Made by a program: the position numbers and the translations under genes. DNA of 64,000 nt from Nocardioides sp. CER19 (GTDB lineage Bacteria; Actinomycetota; Actinomycetes; Propionibacteriales; Nocardioidaceae): the NCBI RefSeq assembly GCF_029846275.1, contig NZ_JARVWS010000004.1, positions 124,001 through 188,000 of the forward strand, read 5' to 3'. Shown here piece after piece: positions 49,823 through 58,860 of this stretch (the stretch's first letter is position 1; each line of letters opens with the position of its first letter). The notes beneath the pieces are model-generated. The model did no database searches and was not told where the DNA came from. It saw only the letters and a list, made by a program, of their open reading frames with translations.

Positions 49823-50452
49823 GTGACGCAGATGCCCGCCGACCTGCTCGAGCTCGCCCTGGCCGCGAAGGGCTTCATGCCGCCCGCCGAGGGCGAGCTC
49901 CTGTTCCGGTACGCCGTCCGACGCCTGCCGGACGGCCCGGCGCTCGAGGTCGGCACCTACTGCGGCAAGTCGGCCGTCTACCTCGGGGCGGCCGCGCGCG
50001 AGACGGGCGGGACCGTGTTCACGGTCGACCACCACCGCGGCAGCGAGGAGAACCAGGTCGGCTGGGAGCACCACGACGACTCCCTGGTGGACCCTGAGAC
50101 CGGGCTGATAGACACGCTCCCCGTCTTCCGGCGCACGCTCCAGCGCGCCGGTCTGGAGGACCAGGTGATCGCCGTCGTCGGGCGCAGCACCACCGTCAGC
50201 AGGTGGTGGCGGACGCCGCTGTCGCTGTTGTTCATCGACGGTGGCCACGGCGAGCAGCCCGCGCGCGACGACTATGCGGGCTGGGCGCCGCACGTGATGC
50301 CCGGTGGTCTGCTGGTGATCCACGACGTCTTCCCCGACCCCGCCGACGGCGGCCGGCCGCCCTACGAGCAGATCTACCTGCCCGCCCTCGCGAGCGGGGA
50401 CTTCGCGCAGGTCGACGCGCTCGGGTCCATGCGTGTGCTCCAGCGCGTCTGA
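49823..50452 (+). CDS. Class I SAM-dependent methyltransferase (macrocin-O-methyltransferase-like group)
   Basis: 209 residues with LEVGTYCGKSAVYLGAAAR (motif I), VFTVDHHRGSEENQ and LLFIDGGHGEQPARDDY, typical of the group that includes cephalosporin hydroxylase and sugar O-methyltransferases. TAGGGT ends eight bases before GTG 49823; ATG 49832 is an alternative. Divergent from the 2H gene. Confidence 0.9.
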   Translation: MTQMPADLLELALAAKGFMPPAEGELLFRYAVRRLPDGPALEVGTYCGKSAVYLGAAARETGGTVFTVDHHRGSEENQVGWEHHDDSLVDPETGLIDTLPVFRRTLQRAGLEDQVIAVVGRSTTVSRWWRTPLSLLFIDGGHGEQPARDDYAGWAPHVMPGGLLVIHDVFPDPADGGRPPYEQIYLPALASGDFAQVDALGSMRVLQRV

Positions 50453-50477
50453 GCGCCTCAGCCGCCACAATGTGCGG

Positions 50478-50948
50478 GTGACGCACGGCTCCCAGCAGAC
50501 CGTCGCCTTCCGGCTCTGGCCGCCGGTCGCGGTCGGCGCTCCCCTGCTCGTGGGATTCCTGGCCACGCGGATCTGGGGCGACCCGATCGACCTCGGCGGG
50601 TGGCGGGTCCCGCTCGGCTGGACGCTGGTCCTGGTGTTCGCCGTGTGGAACGGCTGGTCCCTGTGGCTCTTCGCTCGCCACGAGACCGGCCTCCTGCCCG
50701 GACAGGAGACGCACGCGATGATCGAGGAGGGGCCCTACCGGCTCTCCCGGAACCCGCTCTACGTCGGCATGCTCGTGCTCTACCTCGGGCTGACGCTGCT
50801 CGCACCCACGTTCTGGGGGCTGGTGCTCTTCCCGGCCGCGGTGCTGCTCGTCCACTGGGGTGCGATCCGTCCCGAGGAGCGCTTCCTCCACGAGCGGTTC
50901 GGGGCGTCGTACGACGACTACCGGCGGCGGGTCCGTCGGTGGCTGTGA
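50478..50948 (+). CDS. Isoprenylcysteine carboxyl methyltransferase-family membrane protein
   Basis: 156 residues with about five helices and the ICMT/PEMT motif GPYRLSRNPLYVGMLV and the C-terminal RPEERFLHERFGASYDDYRR. Substrate unknown in bacteria. CACAAT ends six bases before the GTG. The stop overlaps the next gene (GTGA). Confidence 0.92.
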   Translation: MTHGSQQTVAFRLWPPVAVGAPLLVGFLATRIWGDPIDLGGWRVPLGWTLVLVFAVWNGWSLWLFARHETGLLPGQETHAMIEEGPYRLSRNPLYVGMLVLYLGLTLLAPTFWGLVLFPAAVLLVHWGAIRPEERFLHERFGASYDDYRRRVRRWL

Positions 50949-51631
50949 CCGACCTGGCCCGGCTGGACACGATCGCCGCGTGGCTCGCCCTCGAGGATCC
51001 TCGGCCCGAGCACGTCGACCTCATGCTCCTGTTCGGCGGGTCGCTGCCCCCGACGTGGGAGGTCGCGGCGGCGGCCGTGACGGGCGGTGAGGTCGGCGCG
51101 CTGATGCTGGTCGGCGGCCGCGGCCACACGACCGACGCCCTGATGGCCGCGATGGGCCTGGACGGCCGGGCCGCCGGGCAGCTGACCGAGGCCGACCTGA
51201 TGGCGCGGTGGATGCGCGAGGTCCACGGCATCGAGGACGTGCTCCTGGAGACCGCGTCCACGAACTGCGGCAACAACGTCTCCCTGGCGGAGGACGTGGC
51301 GCGCCGGCACGGCCTCCGCCCCCGCACGGTGGCGCTGGTCCAGGACCCCACCATGCAGCGCCGGATGGATGCCCGCTTCCGCCGGGCGTGGTCGCTCGGC
51401 GGGGCGGTCCCGGTCAACCGTCCCGGGCCCGACAGCCGGAGGGCATGGCCGTGGCCCCGATGGCGCGGGCTGGTGATGGGCGAGGTGCCGCGGCTCCGTG
51501 ACGACCGGGACGGCTACGGGCCGCGTGGACGCGGCTTCGTCGCCCACGTCGACGTACCCGACGAGGTCGAGGCCGCCTATCGGGCGCTCGTCGCCGCGCA
51601 CCCGGAGTGGGCGCGCGACGTCGGTCCGTGA
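50945..51631 (+). CDS. YdcF/DUF218-family protein
   Basis: 228 residues. DLMLLFGGSLPPTWEVAAAA, MLVGGRGHTTDALMAAMG and LLETASTNCGNNVSLAEDVA are the DUF218 blocks. Rossmann-like; some members bind SAM or act in cell-wall lipid recycling (ElyC). This form is soluble, without membrane helices. Coupled to the ICMT gene by a GTGA overlap. Confidence 0.88.
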   Translation: MTDLARLDTIAAWLALEDPRPEHVDLMLLFGGSLPPTWEVAAAAVTGGEVGALMLVGGRGHTTDALMAAMGLDGRAAGQLTEADLMARWMREVHGIEDVLLETASTNCGNNVSLAEDVARRHGLRPRTVALVQDPTMQRRMDARFRRAWSLGGAVPVNRPGPDSRRAWPWPRWRGLVMGEVPRLRDDRDGYGPRGRGFVAHVDVPDEVEAAYRALVAAHPEWARDVGP

Positions 51632-51641
51632 CCCGGCGGGC

Positions 51642-52268
51642 TCACCCGTCGACCAGTCGGCGTACGGACGCCGGGACCGGGAGGTCGCTCGCCCACGGTG
51701 CCGGGACCGGCTCGTCGAGGACCGACCGGATGGGCACGAGACCGCTCCAGACGCTCGGGTCGGCACCGGCCGCCTCGGGCGTGGCGGGCCACTCGTCGGC
51801 GACCTTGAGCAGCCAGTTGTCCTCGGCGATCGGGATCGACAGCACCAGGGTGGCCGCGAGCTCCCTGCGGTTAGGGGGCCGCACCTCGCCGGTCCGCCCC
51901 GGAACCACGACGTCGCTGAAGCGGTCCAGCGCCGCGCCGTGGTCGTCGACCGGGGTCAGCCGACCACGGATCGTGGCGGAGCGGTAGTTGACCGAGGACT
52001 CGAACGTCGTCGGCGCGACCACGAGCGCGTCGAGCACGAACACGGTCAGGACTGCTGAGGCACCGGCGGCGACATGCCGGAGCGCACCGGCCCCGGTGGA
52101 ACCGTGCAGCAGCACCCGGTCGCCGTCGCGGGCATAGAGCATCGGGACGGCGAGCGGCTCGCCCTCGACGGAGCACGACAGCACGCCCGCCCGCTGCGAG
52201 TCGAGCAGGGCGTCCAGGGCCGCACGGTCCGGCACCCCCAGCTCCGGGTAGCGGTTCAGGGCGGTCAC
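51642..52268 (-). CDS. PPOX/Pyridox_oxase_2-like FMN-binding protein
   Basis: 208 residues with SCSVEGEPLAVPMLYARDGD and LLHGSTGAGALRHVAAG, typical of the PNPOx-like flavin-binding family, and NYRSATIRGRLTPVDD. Likely FMN-dependent, substrate unknown. GTG start with GAGGACCGAGCC upstream. Confidence 0.88.
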   Translation of the reverse strand: MTALNRYPELGVPDRAALDALLDSQRAGVLSCSVEGEPLAVPMLYARDGDRVLLHGSTGAGALRHVAAGASAVLTVFVLDALVVAPTTFESSVNYRSATIRGRLTPVDDHGAALDRFSDVVVPGRTGEVRPPNRRELAATLVLSIPIAEDNWLLKVADEWPATPEAAGADPSVWSGLVPIRSVLDEPVPAPWASDLPVPASVRRLVDG

Positions 52269-52424
52269 GGCTCGGTCCTCGCGGCGGGGCGGACGTCAGG
52301 GAGCATCACGGCTTCATCGTGGCACCTCGTCCGTCGGGTCTGGTGCGGCGCGGGACTCGGAGCGCCGATGTCGCCGCCCCGTTGTGCGAGGGTGGGGGCC
52401 AGGGAGCGGCGGAGGGTGTCGGGC

Positions 52425-53369
52425 ATGCGGATCGCAACGTGGAACCTGGAGAACCTGTTCACGCCCAATGCAGGCACCGGTGCACCGACCGGGCAGGCTG
52501 CCTACGAGGGCAAGATCGCCGCGCTCGCCGCCACCATCGGCACGCTGGCGCCGGACGTCCTGGCCGTGCAGGAAGTCGGCTCGCCGGCCGCCCTCGACGA
52601 CCTCGCCACCGCGATCGGAGGCACCTGGCACACGGAGCTGGCCGACCCCGACGAGCGCAGCATCCGGTGCGGCATCATCTCCCGGCTGCCGCTGCACGAC
52701 GTCGAGCAGGTGACCGCGTTCCCGACGGGACTCCGGCCCGTGCAGGTCGACGACACCGGCACGACCATCACGTCGCTGGGCCGGCCGGCGCTCAAGGCGA
52801 CCGTCACGATGCGAGGGACCGACGTCCACCTCATCTCGGCCCACCTGAAGTCCAAGCTCCTCTCGCTGCCCGACGGGCGCTTCTCCACGACCGACGAGGA
52901 CGAGCGGGCCCGCTACGCGGTCTACGCCCTGGACCGCCGGGCGGCGGAGGCGGCCGGCGTACGGGCCTACGCGACCGGCCTCCTCGCGACGGCCGGGGCG
53001 TCCGCCGCCCAGGGCGTCGTCGTGGCCGGTGACCTCAACGACGAGGTACAGGCCGCCACGACCCAGGTCCTGCTCGGCCCCCCGGGCTCGGAGATCGGTA
53101 CCCCCGGCTTCAAGAAGCCGGACGCCGGCGATGGCCAGCGCCTGTGGAACCTGGCGACACTCATCCCGGAGAAGGAGCGCTACTCCCGGATCTACCGCGG
53201 CCGCCGCGAGCTGATCGACCACATCCTCGTGTCGGCCTCGCTCGTCTACGACGTCGCGGCCGTCGGCGCCGGCCCGGCCGTCGTACCGTCCATCGCCGAC
53301 GACCCCGACGCCCGCCGCAACGAACCCGGCTCCGACCACCGCCCGATCCACGCCGACGTCGTGATCTGA
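52425..53369 (+). CDS. Endonuclease/exonuclease/phosphatase family protein
   Basis: 314 residues, begins MRIATWNLENLFTPN; then AVQEVGSP (Glu), ISAHLKSK, VVAGDLNDE and PGSDHRPIHADV. Complete Mg-dependent EEP (DNase I-like) active site. GGAGGGT precedes the ATG. Substrate could be a phosphodiester, nucleic acid or phosphoinositide. No signal peptide, so cytoplasmic. Confidence 0.92.
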   Translation: MRIATWNLENLFTPNAGTGAPTGQAAYEGKIAALAATIGTLAPDVLAVQEVGSPAALDDLATAIGGTWHTELADPDERSIRCGIISRLPLHDVEQVTAFPTGLRPVQVDDTGTTITSLGRPALKATVTMRGTDVHLISAHLKSKLLSLPDGRFSTTDEDERARYAVYALDRRAAEAAGVRAYATGLLATAGASAAQGVVVAGDLNDEVQAATTQVLLGPPGSEIGTPGFKKPDAGDGQRLWNLATLIPEKERYSRIYRGRRELIDHILVSASLVYDVAAVGAGPAVVPSIADDPDARRNEPGSDHRPIHADVVI

Positions 53370-53415
53370 CCGGTCGACGACGATGCGCAGCGTCGCTCTG
53401 AGCGGGGTTCGCCGG

Positions 53416-53586
53416 TCAGAGGATGAGCCGCGCCAGCCGGTGCCGGAGACGGGCTGCCACGGCCAGGTGCGCGTGGGTCGGCGACCTGCGTCGGGCGACG
53501 CGCTTCGCGAGCGAGGGGCGCGGCCGGGAGCGCCGGCCGAGGTGAGGCACGGACGGGTGGTCACCCGAGGACGGGTAGCTGGTCAT
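53416..53586 (-). CDS. Small basic hypothetical protein, type B
   Basis: 56 residues, MTSYPSSGDHPSVPHLGRRS at the start and AHLAVAARLRHRLARLIL at the end. Basic, with a C-terminal amphipathic helix as in the 61-residue protein at 19444. AGGA precedes the ATG by about eight bases. The ~248-bp gap to the next gene (53587-53834) shows no other gene. Confidence 0.5.
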   Translation of the reverse strand: MTSYPSSGDHPSVPHLGRRSRPRPSLAKRVARRRSPTHAHLAVAARLRHRLARLIL

Positions 53587-53834
53587 GGCGGTGTTCCTGG
53601 TCGAGAGAGCCTCGATCGCCCCGCCGCTCCTTGACGGTCCCGATCGTCGCCGACGCCCGTGCAGACGAGGCTGCGGCACATCGCCCGGTATCCGGGAACG
53701 GCGTGGACGATGCCCGGCCGGCCAGCGGACCCGTGGGTGAAGAACGCGCGGAGTCCTGAACTGGCTCGAGCAGCACCTCGTAACAGGGAGATGGGCTCGC
53801 ACGCCCGCGGGTCCTGACACAGAGGAGGCGAAAG

Positions 53835-54914
53835 ATGGTTGTCAAGCAGAGCCTCATGGGGGCCGCGGTCGCGGTGCTCCTCGGCGGGATGTTCGCCGGG
53901 CCGGCCGGAGCGCACAGCTCGCTCAGAGTCGACACGTTCCAGCAGCAGAACCTGGTGTCGGACCAACCGGGGGTCGCCACCCTCACCGACCCGGACCTGG
54001 TGAACTCGTGGGGCATCTCCCGCGGGCCGAACTCGGCGGTGTGGGTCTCGGACAACGGGGCAGACGTCTCGACGCTCTACACCGGCGCCGTGGGCAGCAC
54101 GCCGGTGTCCAAGGTGCCACTCGTGGTGAGTGTCCCCGGCGGCGCCCCGACCGGGCAGGTGTTCAACGACACCACCGCCTTCCAGGTCCCCGGCACGACG
54201 CAGTCGGCGCTGTTCATCTTCGCGGGTGAGCACGGCGACCTGTCAGCGTGGAACCCGGCGGTCTCGCCCAGGACCGCGGCCGTCTCCGTGGGTCACGTCC
54301 CGGGGGCGGTCTTCAAGAGCCTGGCGCTCGTGCACACCCACCGGGGGCCGCGTCTCCTCGCCGCGGACTTCCACGGGAACCGGATCGACGTGTTCAACGA
54401 GCGCTTCCACGGCGTGCGGACCGCTCCCGGCGCGTTCCGCGATCGGTCGCTGCCGCGCGGCTACGCCCCGTTCAACATCGCCGAGGTCGGGGGCCGCGTG
54501 TTCGTGACCTACGCTCTCCGGGACGCCCAGGGTGAGGACGACGTCGCCGGAGCCGGGCACGGGTTCGTCGACGTCTACAGCGACGGTGGGGCGTTCCTGC
54601 GACGCTTCGCCAGCCGCGGTGTGCTGAACTCGCCGTGGGGCATGACCATCGCTCCGCAGGGCTTCGGCCACGTGAGCGGCGACCTGCTGGTCGGCAACTT
54701 CGGCGACGGTCGGATCCACGCGTTCGATCCTCGGACGGGCTCGCTGCGTGCGACGCTGCGCAACACCTCGGGGCGGCCGTTGACCATCGAGGGGCTGTGG
54801 GCGCTGGTCGTCGGCAACCCCGTGGCCGGCGGGACGGACGCGGTCTGGTTCAGCTCGGGTCCTGACGACGAGGAGCACGGCCTGGTCGGCCTCCTGCGCC
54901 TCGCCGCCCGCTGA
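53835..54914 (+). CDS. TIGR03118-family secreted protein
   Basis: 359 residues. Signal peptide (1-27), then QQQNLVSDQPGVATLTDPDL, VNSWGISRGPNSAVWVSDNG and ADFHGNRIDVFNERF, blocks of the TIGR03118 beta-propeller-like proteins, with NSPWGMTIAPQGFGHVSGDL near the C-terminus. Exported, function unknown. GAGGAGGCGAAAG before the ATG is a strong ribosome site. Confidence 0.93.
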   Translation: MVVKQSLMGAAVAVLLGGMFAGPAGAHSSLRVDTFQQQNLVSDQPGVATLTDPDLVNSWGISRGPNSAVWVSDNGADVSTLYTGAVGSTPVSKVPLVVSVPGGAPTGQVFNDTTAFQVPGTTQSALFIFAGEHGDLSAWNPAVSPRTAAVSVGHVPGAVFKSLALVHTHRGPRLLAADFHGNRIDVFNERFHGVRTAPGAFRDRSLPRGYAPFNIAEVGGRVFVTYALRDAQGEDDVAGAGHGFVDVYSDGGAFLRRFASRGVLNSPWGMTIAPQGFGHVSGDLLVGNFGDGRIHAFDPRTGSLRATLRNTSGRPLTIEGLWALVVGNPVAGGTDAVWFSSGPDDEEHGLVGLLRLAAR

Positions 54915-54925
54915 GTCCACGTGCG

Positions 54926-54950
54926 AAGGCGGACCCTCGGGGTCCGTCTT
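54926..54950 (+). terminator. Hairpin after the TIGR03118 gene
   Basis: AAGgCGGACCC-tcg-GGGTCCGtCTT: 11-base arms with one mismatch and a three-base loop, 11 bases after the stop. T-rich tail is short (CTTCGGTCCT), so termination efficiency is uncertain. Confidence 0.55.
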
Positions 54951-55065
54951 CGGTCCTGTCCGCATCGATGCGGAGCGAGCTATGGCGCCGGCCGCCGCGA
55001 GCGAGTAGACAGAACAGACCGGCGGTGCCGGTCGGGCACTGCCCCGTCCCGGAGAGGAGAGGGCC

Positions 55066-55668
55066 GTGTACGCACGTTCCACGACGTTCCACGGCAGGCC
55101 CGGCAACGTCGACGCGGGCATCACGTTCATCAAGGACGAGGTGTGGCCGATGCTCGACATGATCGAGGGCTGTCGTGGCCTCTCGATGCTGGTCGACCAC
55201 GAGTCGGGTCACTGCATCGCCACCAGCTCGTGGGAGACCGAGGAGGCCATGCGGGCCAGCGACGCGCAGCTGCGCCCGATCCGCGATCGCGGACGCGACA
55301 TCCTCGGCGGGACCATGGAGGTCGACGAGTGGGAGGTCGCCATGATGCACCGCGGCCACCACGGCGAGGCCTGCCGCGTCAGCTGGGTGCAGGGTGACGT
55401 CGACGCCCTCGCCGACTCGATGCGCATGGCCATCCTTCCGGACCTCGAGGAGACCGCCGGCTTCTGCAGCGCCAGCCTCCTCGTCGACCGGTCGGCCGGG
55501 CTGGGCTGCGCGACCACGGTCTGGCAGACGCGGGCTGCGATGCAGGCCAGCCGTATGTCGGCCGACGAGCTGCGCAGACGCGCGGCGAGCGACTCGGGTG
55601 GCGAGATCGTCGACGTCCACGAGTTCGACCTCGCCTACGCACACCTGCACGTCCCCGAGATGGCCTGA
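55066..55668 (+). CDS. Duplicated dimeric alpha/beta-barrel (ABM-like) protein
   Basis: 200 residues with two similar halves, each a ferredoxin-like ABM unit: VDAGITFIKDEVWPMLDMIE with SSWETEEAMRAS, and VDALADSMRMAILPDLEETA with TVWQTRAAMQAS, both followed by GG(T)(M)EVD(E)W/H. Such fused pairs form the dimer within one chain. No catalytic residues apparent. A GGAGAGGAGAGG run gives a good site for the GTG. Confidence 0.8.
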   Translation: MYARSTTFHGRPGNVDAGITFIKDEVWPMLDMIEGCRGLSMLVDHESGHCIATSSWETEEAMRASDAQLRPIRDRGRDILGGTMEVDEWEVAMMHRGHHGEACRVSWVQGDVDALADSMRMAILPDLEETAGFCSASLLVDRSAGLGCATTVWQTRAAMQASRMSADELRRRAASDSGGEIVDVHEFDLAYAHLHVPEMA

Positions 55669-55696
55669 CGACCGTCTCGACCGGTCCGGCGGCCCG

Positions 55697-56803
55697 TCAG
55701 TGGGTCGGAGCGACCGACTCCGACGGGCAGCCGCACTCGAGCGCCAGCTCCGGGAAGTCGGGCGCGAGCGACGTCCCGCGCATGATCCCGGAGCCCGGCG
55801 TGCTGGCGCCGTACCGCTCCCCCAGCGCGTCGACGGCGAGGATGACCGCGGCGGCCGTGAACGTGGTCTGCTCCTCGGGCCAGAACACGTTCGGGTTGTC
55901 GTTGGGATAGGCCGGGTCGTCGTAGACCCAGCCGGTCCAGTAGCCGCCGTCGGCCGCGCGGAGCCGCTGCATGTCGGCCAGCAGCACGAGCGCGCGGTCG
56001 TGGTCGCCGATGGCGTCGAGCGCGAGCACGAGCTCGCAGGTCTCCGCGCCCGTCACCCAGGGGTTGGTGTCGACGCAGCGGACGCCGAGCCCGGGAACGA
56101 CGTAACGGTCCCAGCGCTCCTCGACCAGCTCGAACGCCGCCTGGCCGCGGACCGCGCCGCCCAGCACCGGGTAGTACCAGTCCATCGAGAAGGTCGACTT
56201 GTCAGCGAACAGGTCGCGGTGGTTCCGCAGCGCGTGTCCGAGCCGGCCGCCGGTGAGCTCCCACTCCGGCTGCGGCTCGCCGAGCAGGTCGGCGAGCGCG
56301 ACGCCGGCGCGCAGCGACTGGTAGATCGACGACCCGCCCGTGAGCAGGCAGAGCTCCTCCGACGGCGTCCAGAGGATCCCGCCGAACGGCACCTGGAGCG
56401 ACACCACCCAGTCGAGCCCGGCGCGCACCGACGGCCACAGCTCGCGCACGAAGCCGAGGTCGCGCCGGACCAGCCAGTGGTGCCAGAGCCCGACCGCGAG
56501 GTAGGCGGAGAAGTTGCTGTCGCCGCGGGCGTCGGTCACGTGGCCGTCGACGATCTTCATGGGCCAGGATCCGTCGGCCCCCTGCTGGGTGGGTGCCCAG
56601 CGGTAGGCCCGCTCGGCCGCCTCGACCTCGCCGCCGACGAGCAGGCCCATCGCCGCCTCGACGTGGTTCCACGCGTCGGCGTGTTGCCCGTTCGTCCAGG
56701 GGATGGCGCCGGAGGGTTCCTGCATCGATCGGATCGACGCGGCGGTCGCCCGCACCTGGTCGGCCGAGACCACCCCGTCGACGTACGGGACCGTCGCCGT
56801 CAC
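55697..56803 (-). CDS. Alpha/alpha-toroid (prenyltransferase/glucoamylase-like) protein
   Basis: 368 residues. Repeated helical segments with Trp/Gly (EPSGAIPWTNGQHADAWNHV, PTQQGADGSWPMKIVDG, YWTGWVYDDPAYP) suggest an (alpha/alpha) toroid fold like squalene-cyclase or GH15-type proteins. No DxDD motif is visible, so classical cyclase activity is doubtful. GTGA overlap with the methyltransferase stop. Forms an operon with the upstream methyltransferase and GT4. Confidence 0.78.
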   Translation of the reverse strand: MTATVPYVDGVVSADQVRATAASIRSMQEPSGAIPWTNGQHADAWNHVEAAMGLLVGGEVEAAERAYRWAPTQQGADGSWPMKIVDGHVTDARGDSNFSAYLAVGLWHHWLVRRDLGFVRELWPSVRAGLDWVVSLQVPFGGILWTPSEELCLLTGGSSIYQSLRAGVALADLLGEPQPEWELTGGRLGHALRNHRDLFADKSTFSMDWYYPVLGGAVRGQAAFELVEERWDRYVVPGLGVRCVDTNPWVTGAETCELVLALDAIGDHDRALVLLADMQRLRAADGGYWTGWVYDDPAYPNDNPNVFWPEEQTTFTAAAVILAVDALGERYGASTPGSGIMRGTSLAPDFPELALECGCPSESVAPTH

Positions 56804-57528
56804 GCGTCGACCGGGGAGGTCGGCTTCGTGAAGTAGAGGACCAGGCTCTTGCCGATGAGCGGGTCGAGCACCTTGCCGGCCCACTGCAGCGCCTTGGGGT
56901 TCTTCGTGATCTCCCAGACGAGCAGCCTGTGGTAGGCCTTCGGGAGCGGGTGGTCGTCGTTGCGGACGCCCACGGCGCACTTGAGCCACCAGTACGGCGA
57001 GTGGAGGCCGTGCGCGTGGTCGCGACCGTCGAACACCAGGCCGGCCTTGGTGACCTTGTCGCGCAGCTCCTCCTCCGTGTAGATCCGGATGTGACCGCCG
57101 GGGTTGTTGTGGTAGTCCTCGGACAGCTTCCAGTTGACGATCTCGGGGAACCATCGCGGAACGCTGACGGCGAGCGTCCCGCCCGGCCGCAGCACGCGGA
57201 CGAGCTCCTGGATCGCCTGGATGTCGGCCGGGATGTGCTCGAGCACCTCGGCGGCGATGATCCGGTCGAACTCGCCGTCGGCGAAGGGCAGCGCGAGCGC
57301 GTCGCCCTCCTTGACGTCGGCCTCCGCGCCCTCGGGGACCTCGCCGGCCTCCTTCATGGCCTGGAACCACTCGCGGACCTTGGCCAGCTCGTCGGCGTCC
57401 TGGTCGAAGGCGATCACGTCGGCACCCCGGCGGTAGGCCTCGAACGCGTGCCGGCCACCGCCGGCGCCCATGTCGAGCAGCCTGTCACCGGGCCGCACGC
57501 CCAGGCGGTCGAAGTCAACGGTCAGCAC
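56800..57528 (-). CDS. Class I SAM-dependent methyltransferase
   Basis: 242 residues. LLDMGAGGGRHAFEAYRRGA is motif I; AFDQD the acidic site; EVLEHIPADIQAIQELVRVL then GGTLAVSVP is the typical Methyltransf_11 ending. RPDYHNNPGGHIR-like segment EDYHNNPGGHIRIYTEEEL resembles sugar/lipid methyltransferases. AGGAGGACACCC directly precedes GTG 57528, an ideal site. Overlaps the GT4 by 14 bp. Confidence 0.92.
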   Translation of the reverse strand: MLTVDFDRLGVRPGDRLLDMGAGGGRHAFEAYRRGADVIAFDQDADELAKVREWFQAMKEAGEVPEGAEADVKEGDALALPFADGEFDRIIAAEVLEHIPADIQAIQELVRVLRPGGTLAVSVPRWFPEIVNWKLSEDYHNNPGGHIRIYTEEELRDKVTKAGLVFDGRDHAHGLHSPYWWLKCAVGVRNDDHPLPKAYHRLLVWEITKNPKALQWAGKVLDPLIGKSLVLYFTKPTSPVDA

Positions 57529-58777
57529 GGGTGTCCTCCTGGTGGTCTGCCTGGTAGCCGGCGATCGCTTCCTCGTACGCCGCGACCGTCTTCTCGGCCA
57601 CGGCCTTCCAGCTGAACAGCTCCTCGACCCGGCGCCGGCCCGCGGCACCGAGCCGCGCCCGCCGGTCCGGGTCGTCGAGCAGGTTCTCGAGCGCTGCGGT
57701 GAGCTGGGCGACGTCCCCGGGCCGTACGACGTCCGCGGCCAGCCCGTCGGGGCCGACGACCTCCGGGATGGCGCCGGCGCGGGTCACGACGAGCGGCGTC
57801 GCACAGGCCATGAGCTCGGCGGTCGGCAGCGAGAAGCCCTCGTAGAGGGACGGCACGCAGGCGAGCTCGGCCGAGCCCATCAGCGCGACGAGCTCGTCGT
57901 CGCTGAGCCCCTTGACGAACCGCACGTGCTCGGCGATGCCGAGCTGGTCGATGAGGCGCTCGGTGACGCCTCCGGGCTTGGGGCTGGAGACGAGGACGAG
58001 GTGGACGTCGCGCTCGGTGCGCAGCTTGGCGAACGCCTCGAGCAGGGTGGCGATGCCCTTCAGCGGCGCGTCCGCGCTCGCCATCGCGAGGATCCGCCCG
58101 CGGACCCGTGGCGCGATCGGCGGCACGAACCGCTCGTCGACGCCCAGCAGGATCGTGCGTACGCGCTCGGGGTCGAGGCCGAACTCGCGGACCGTGTCGC
58201 GCGCGGACGCGACCGACGGGGTGAGGATCATCCGGAGCCGGCGAGCGACCCGCTGCTGCATGCGGAGGAAGCCGTACCAGCGCCAGACGCCCCACTTCTT
58301 GCGCCAGGTGGGTGCCGCCGCGAGCTCGATGCGGCGGTCCATGGTGATCGGGTGGTGGATGGTCGCGACGAGCGGGACGCCCAGCGACTCGACGTCGAGC
58401 AGCGCACTGCCGAGCGTCTGGTTGTCGTGGACGACGTCGAAGTCGCCGGCACGCTCGCCGAGCACGCGGAGGACCCGCCGCGAGAAGGTCCGGGGCTCCG
58501 GGAAGCCACCGGTGCACATGGTGAGGAACTCCTCGACGTCCACCCGGTCGCGGTACTCGCTGAGCCTCGGCACCCGGAACGGGTCGGGCTCGCGGTAGAG
58601 GTCGAGGCTGGGCACCTTGGTGAGCCGAACGCCGGGGTCGAGCTCCGGATAGGGCTGGCCCGAGAAGACCTCGACGGTGTGGCCCAACGCGGCCAGCTCA
58701 CGGGTCAGGTGCCGGACGTAGACGCCCTGGCCGCCGACGTGGGCCTTGCTGCGATAGGACAGCACCGCGATCCGCAT
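57515..58777 (-). CDS. GT4-family glycosyltransferase
   Basis: 420 residues of GT-B fold: MRIAVLSYRSKAHVGGQGVY, DVVHDNQTLGSALLD, ILAMASADAPLKGI and the nucleotide-sugar block PSLYEGFSLPTAELMACATP with the EX7E pair. Transfers a sugar to a lipid or glycan. A GAGAGGG site precedes the ATG. The promoter has a KstR-like palindrome (58803-58816) overlapping a TAGTTT -10. Heads the GT4-methyltransferase-toroid operon. Confidence 0.95.
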   Translation of the reverse strand: MRIAVLSYRSKAHVGGQGVYVRHLTRELAALGHTVEVFSGQPYPELDPGVRLTKVPSLDLYREPDPFRVPRLSEYRDRVDVEEFLTMCTGGFPEPRTFSRRVLRVLGERAGDFDVVHDNQTLGSALLDVESLGVPLVATIHHPITMDRRIELAAAPTWRKKWGVWRWYGFLRMQQRVARRLRMILTPSVASARDTVREFGLDPERVRTILLGVDERFVPPIAPRVRGRILAMASADAPLKGIATLLEAFAKLRTERDVHLVLVSSPKPGGVTERLIDQLGIAEHVRFVKGLSDDELVALMGSAELACVPSLYEGFSLPTAELMACATPLVVTRAGAIPEVVGPDGLAADVVRPGDVAQLTAALENLLDDPDRRARLGAAGRRRVEELFSWKAVAEKTVAAYEEAIAGYQADHQEDTRADR

Positions 58778-58802
58778 GGCCCGACCCTCTCACGCCCGAA
58801 AC

Positions 58803-58816
58803 TAGAACCGGTTCTA
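58803..58816. promoter_or_regulatory. KstR-like operator before the GT4 operon
   Basis: TAGAACCGGTTCTA, a perfect 14-bp palindrome matching TnnAACnnGTTnnA, overlapping the -10 of the GT4 gene. It is also 45 bp downstream of the ferredoxin reductase stop. Confidence 0.78.
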
Positions 58817-58860
58817 CACTAGCAGGTAGCTAGCGCGCCTCAGCCTAGCCGTCGGCGCCG

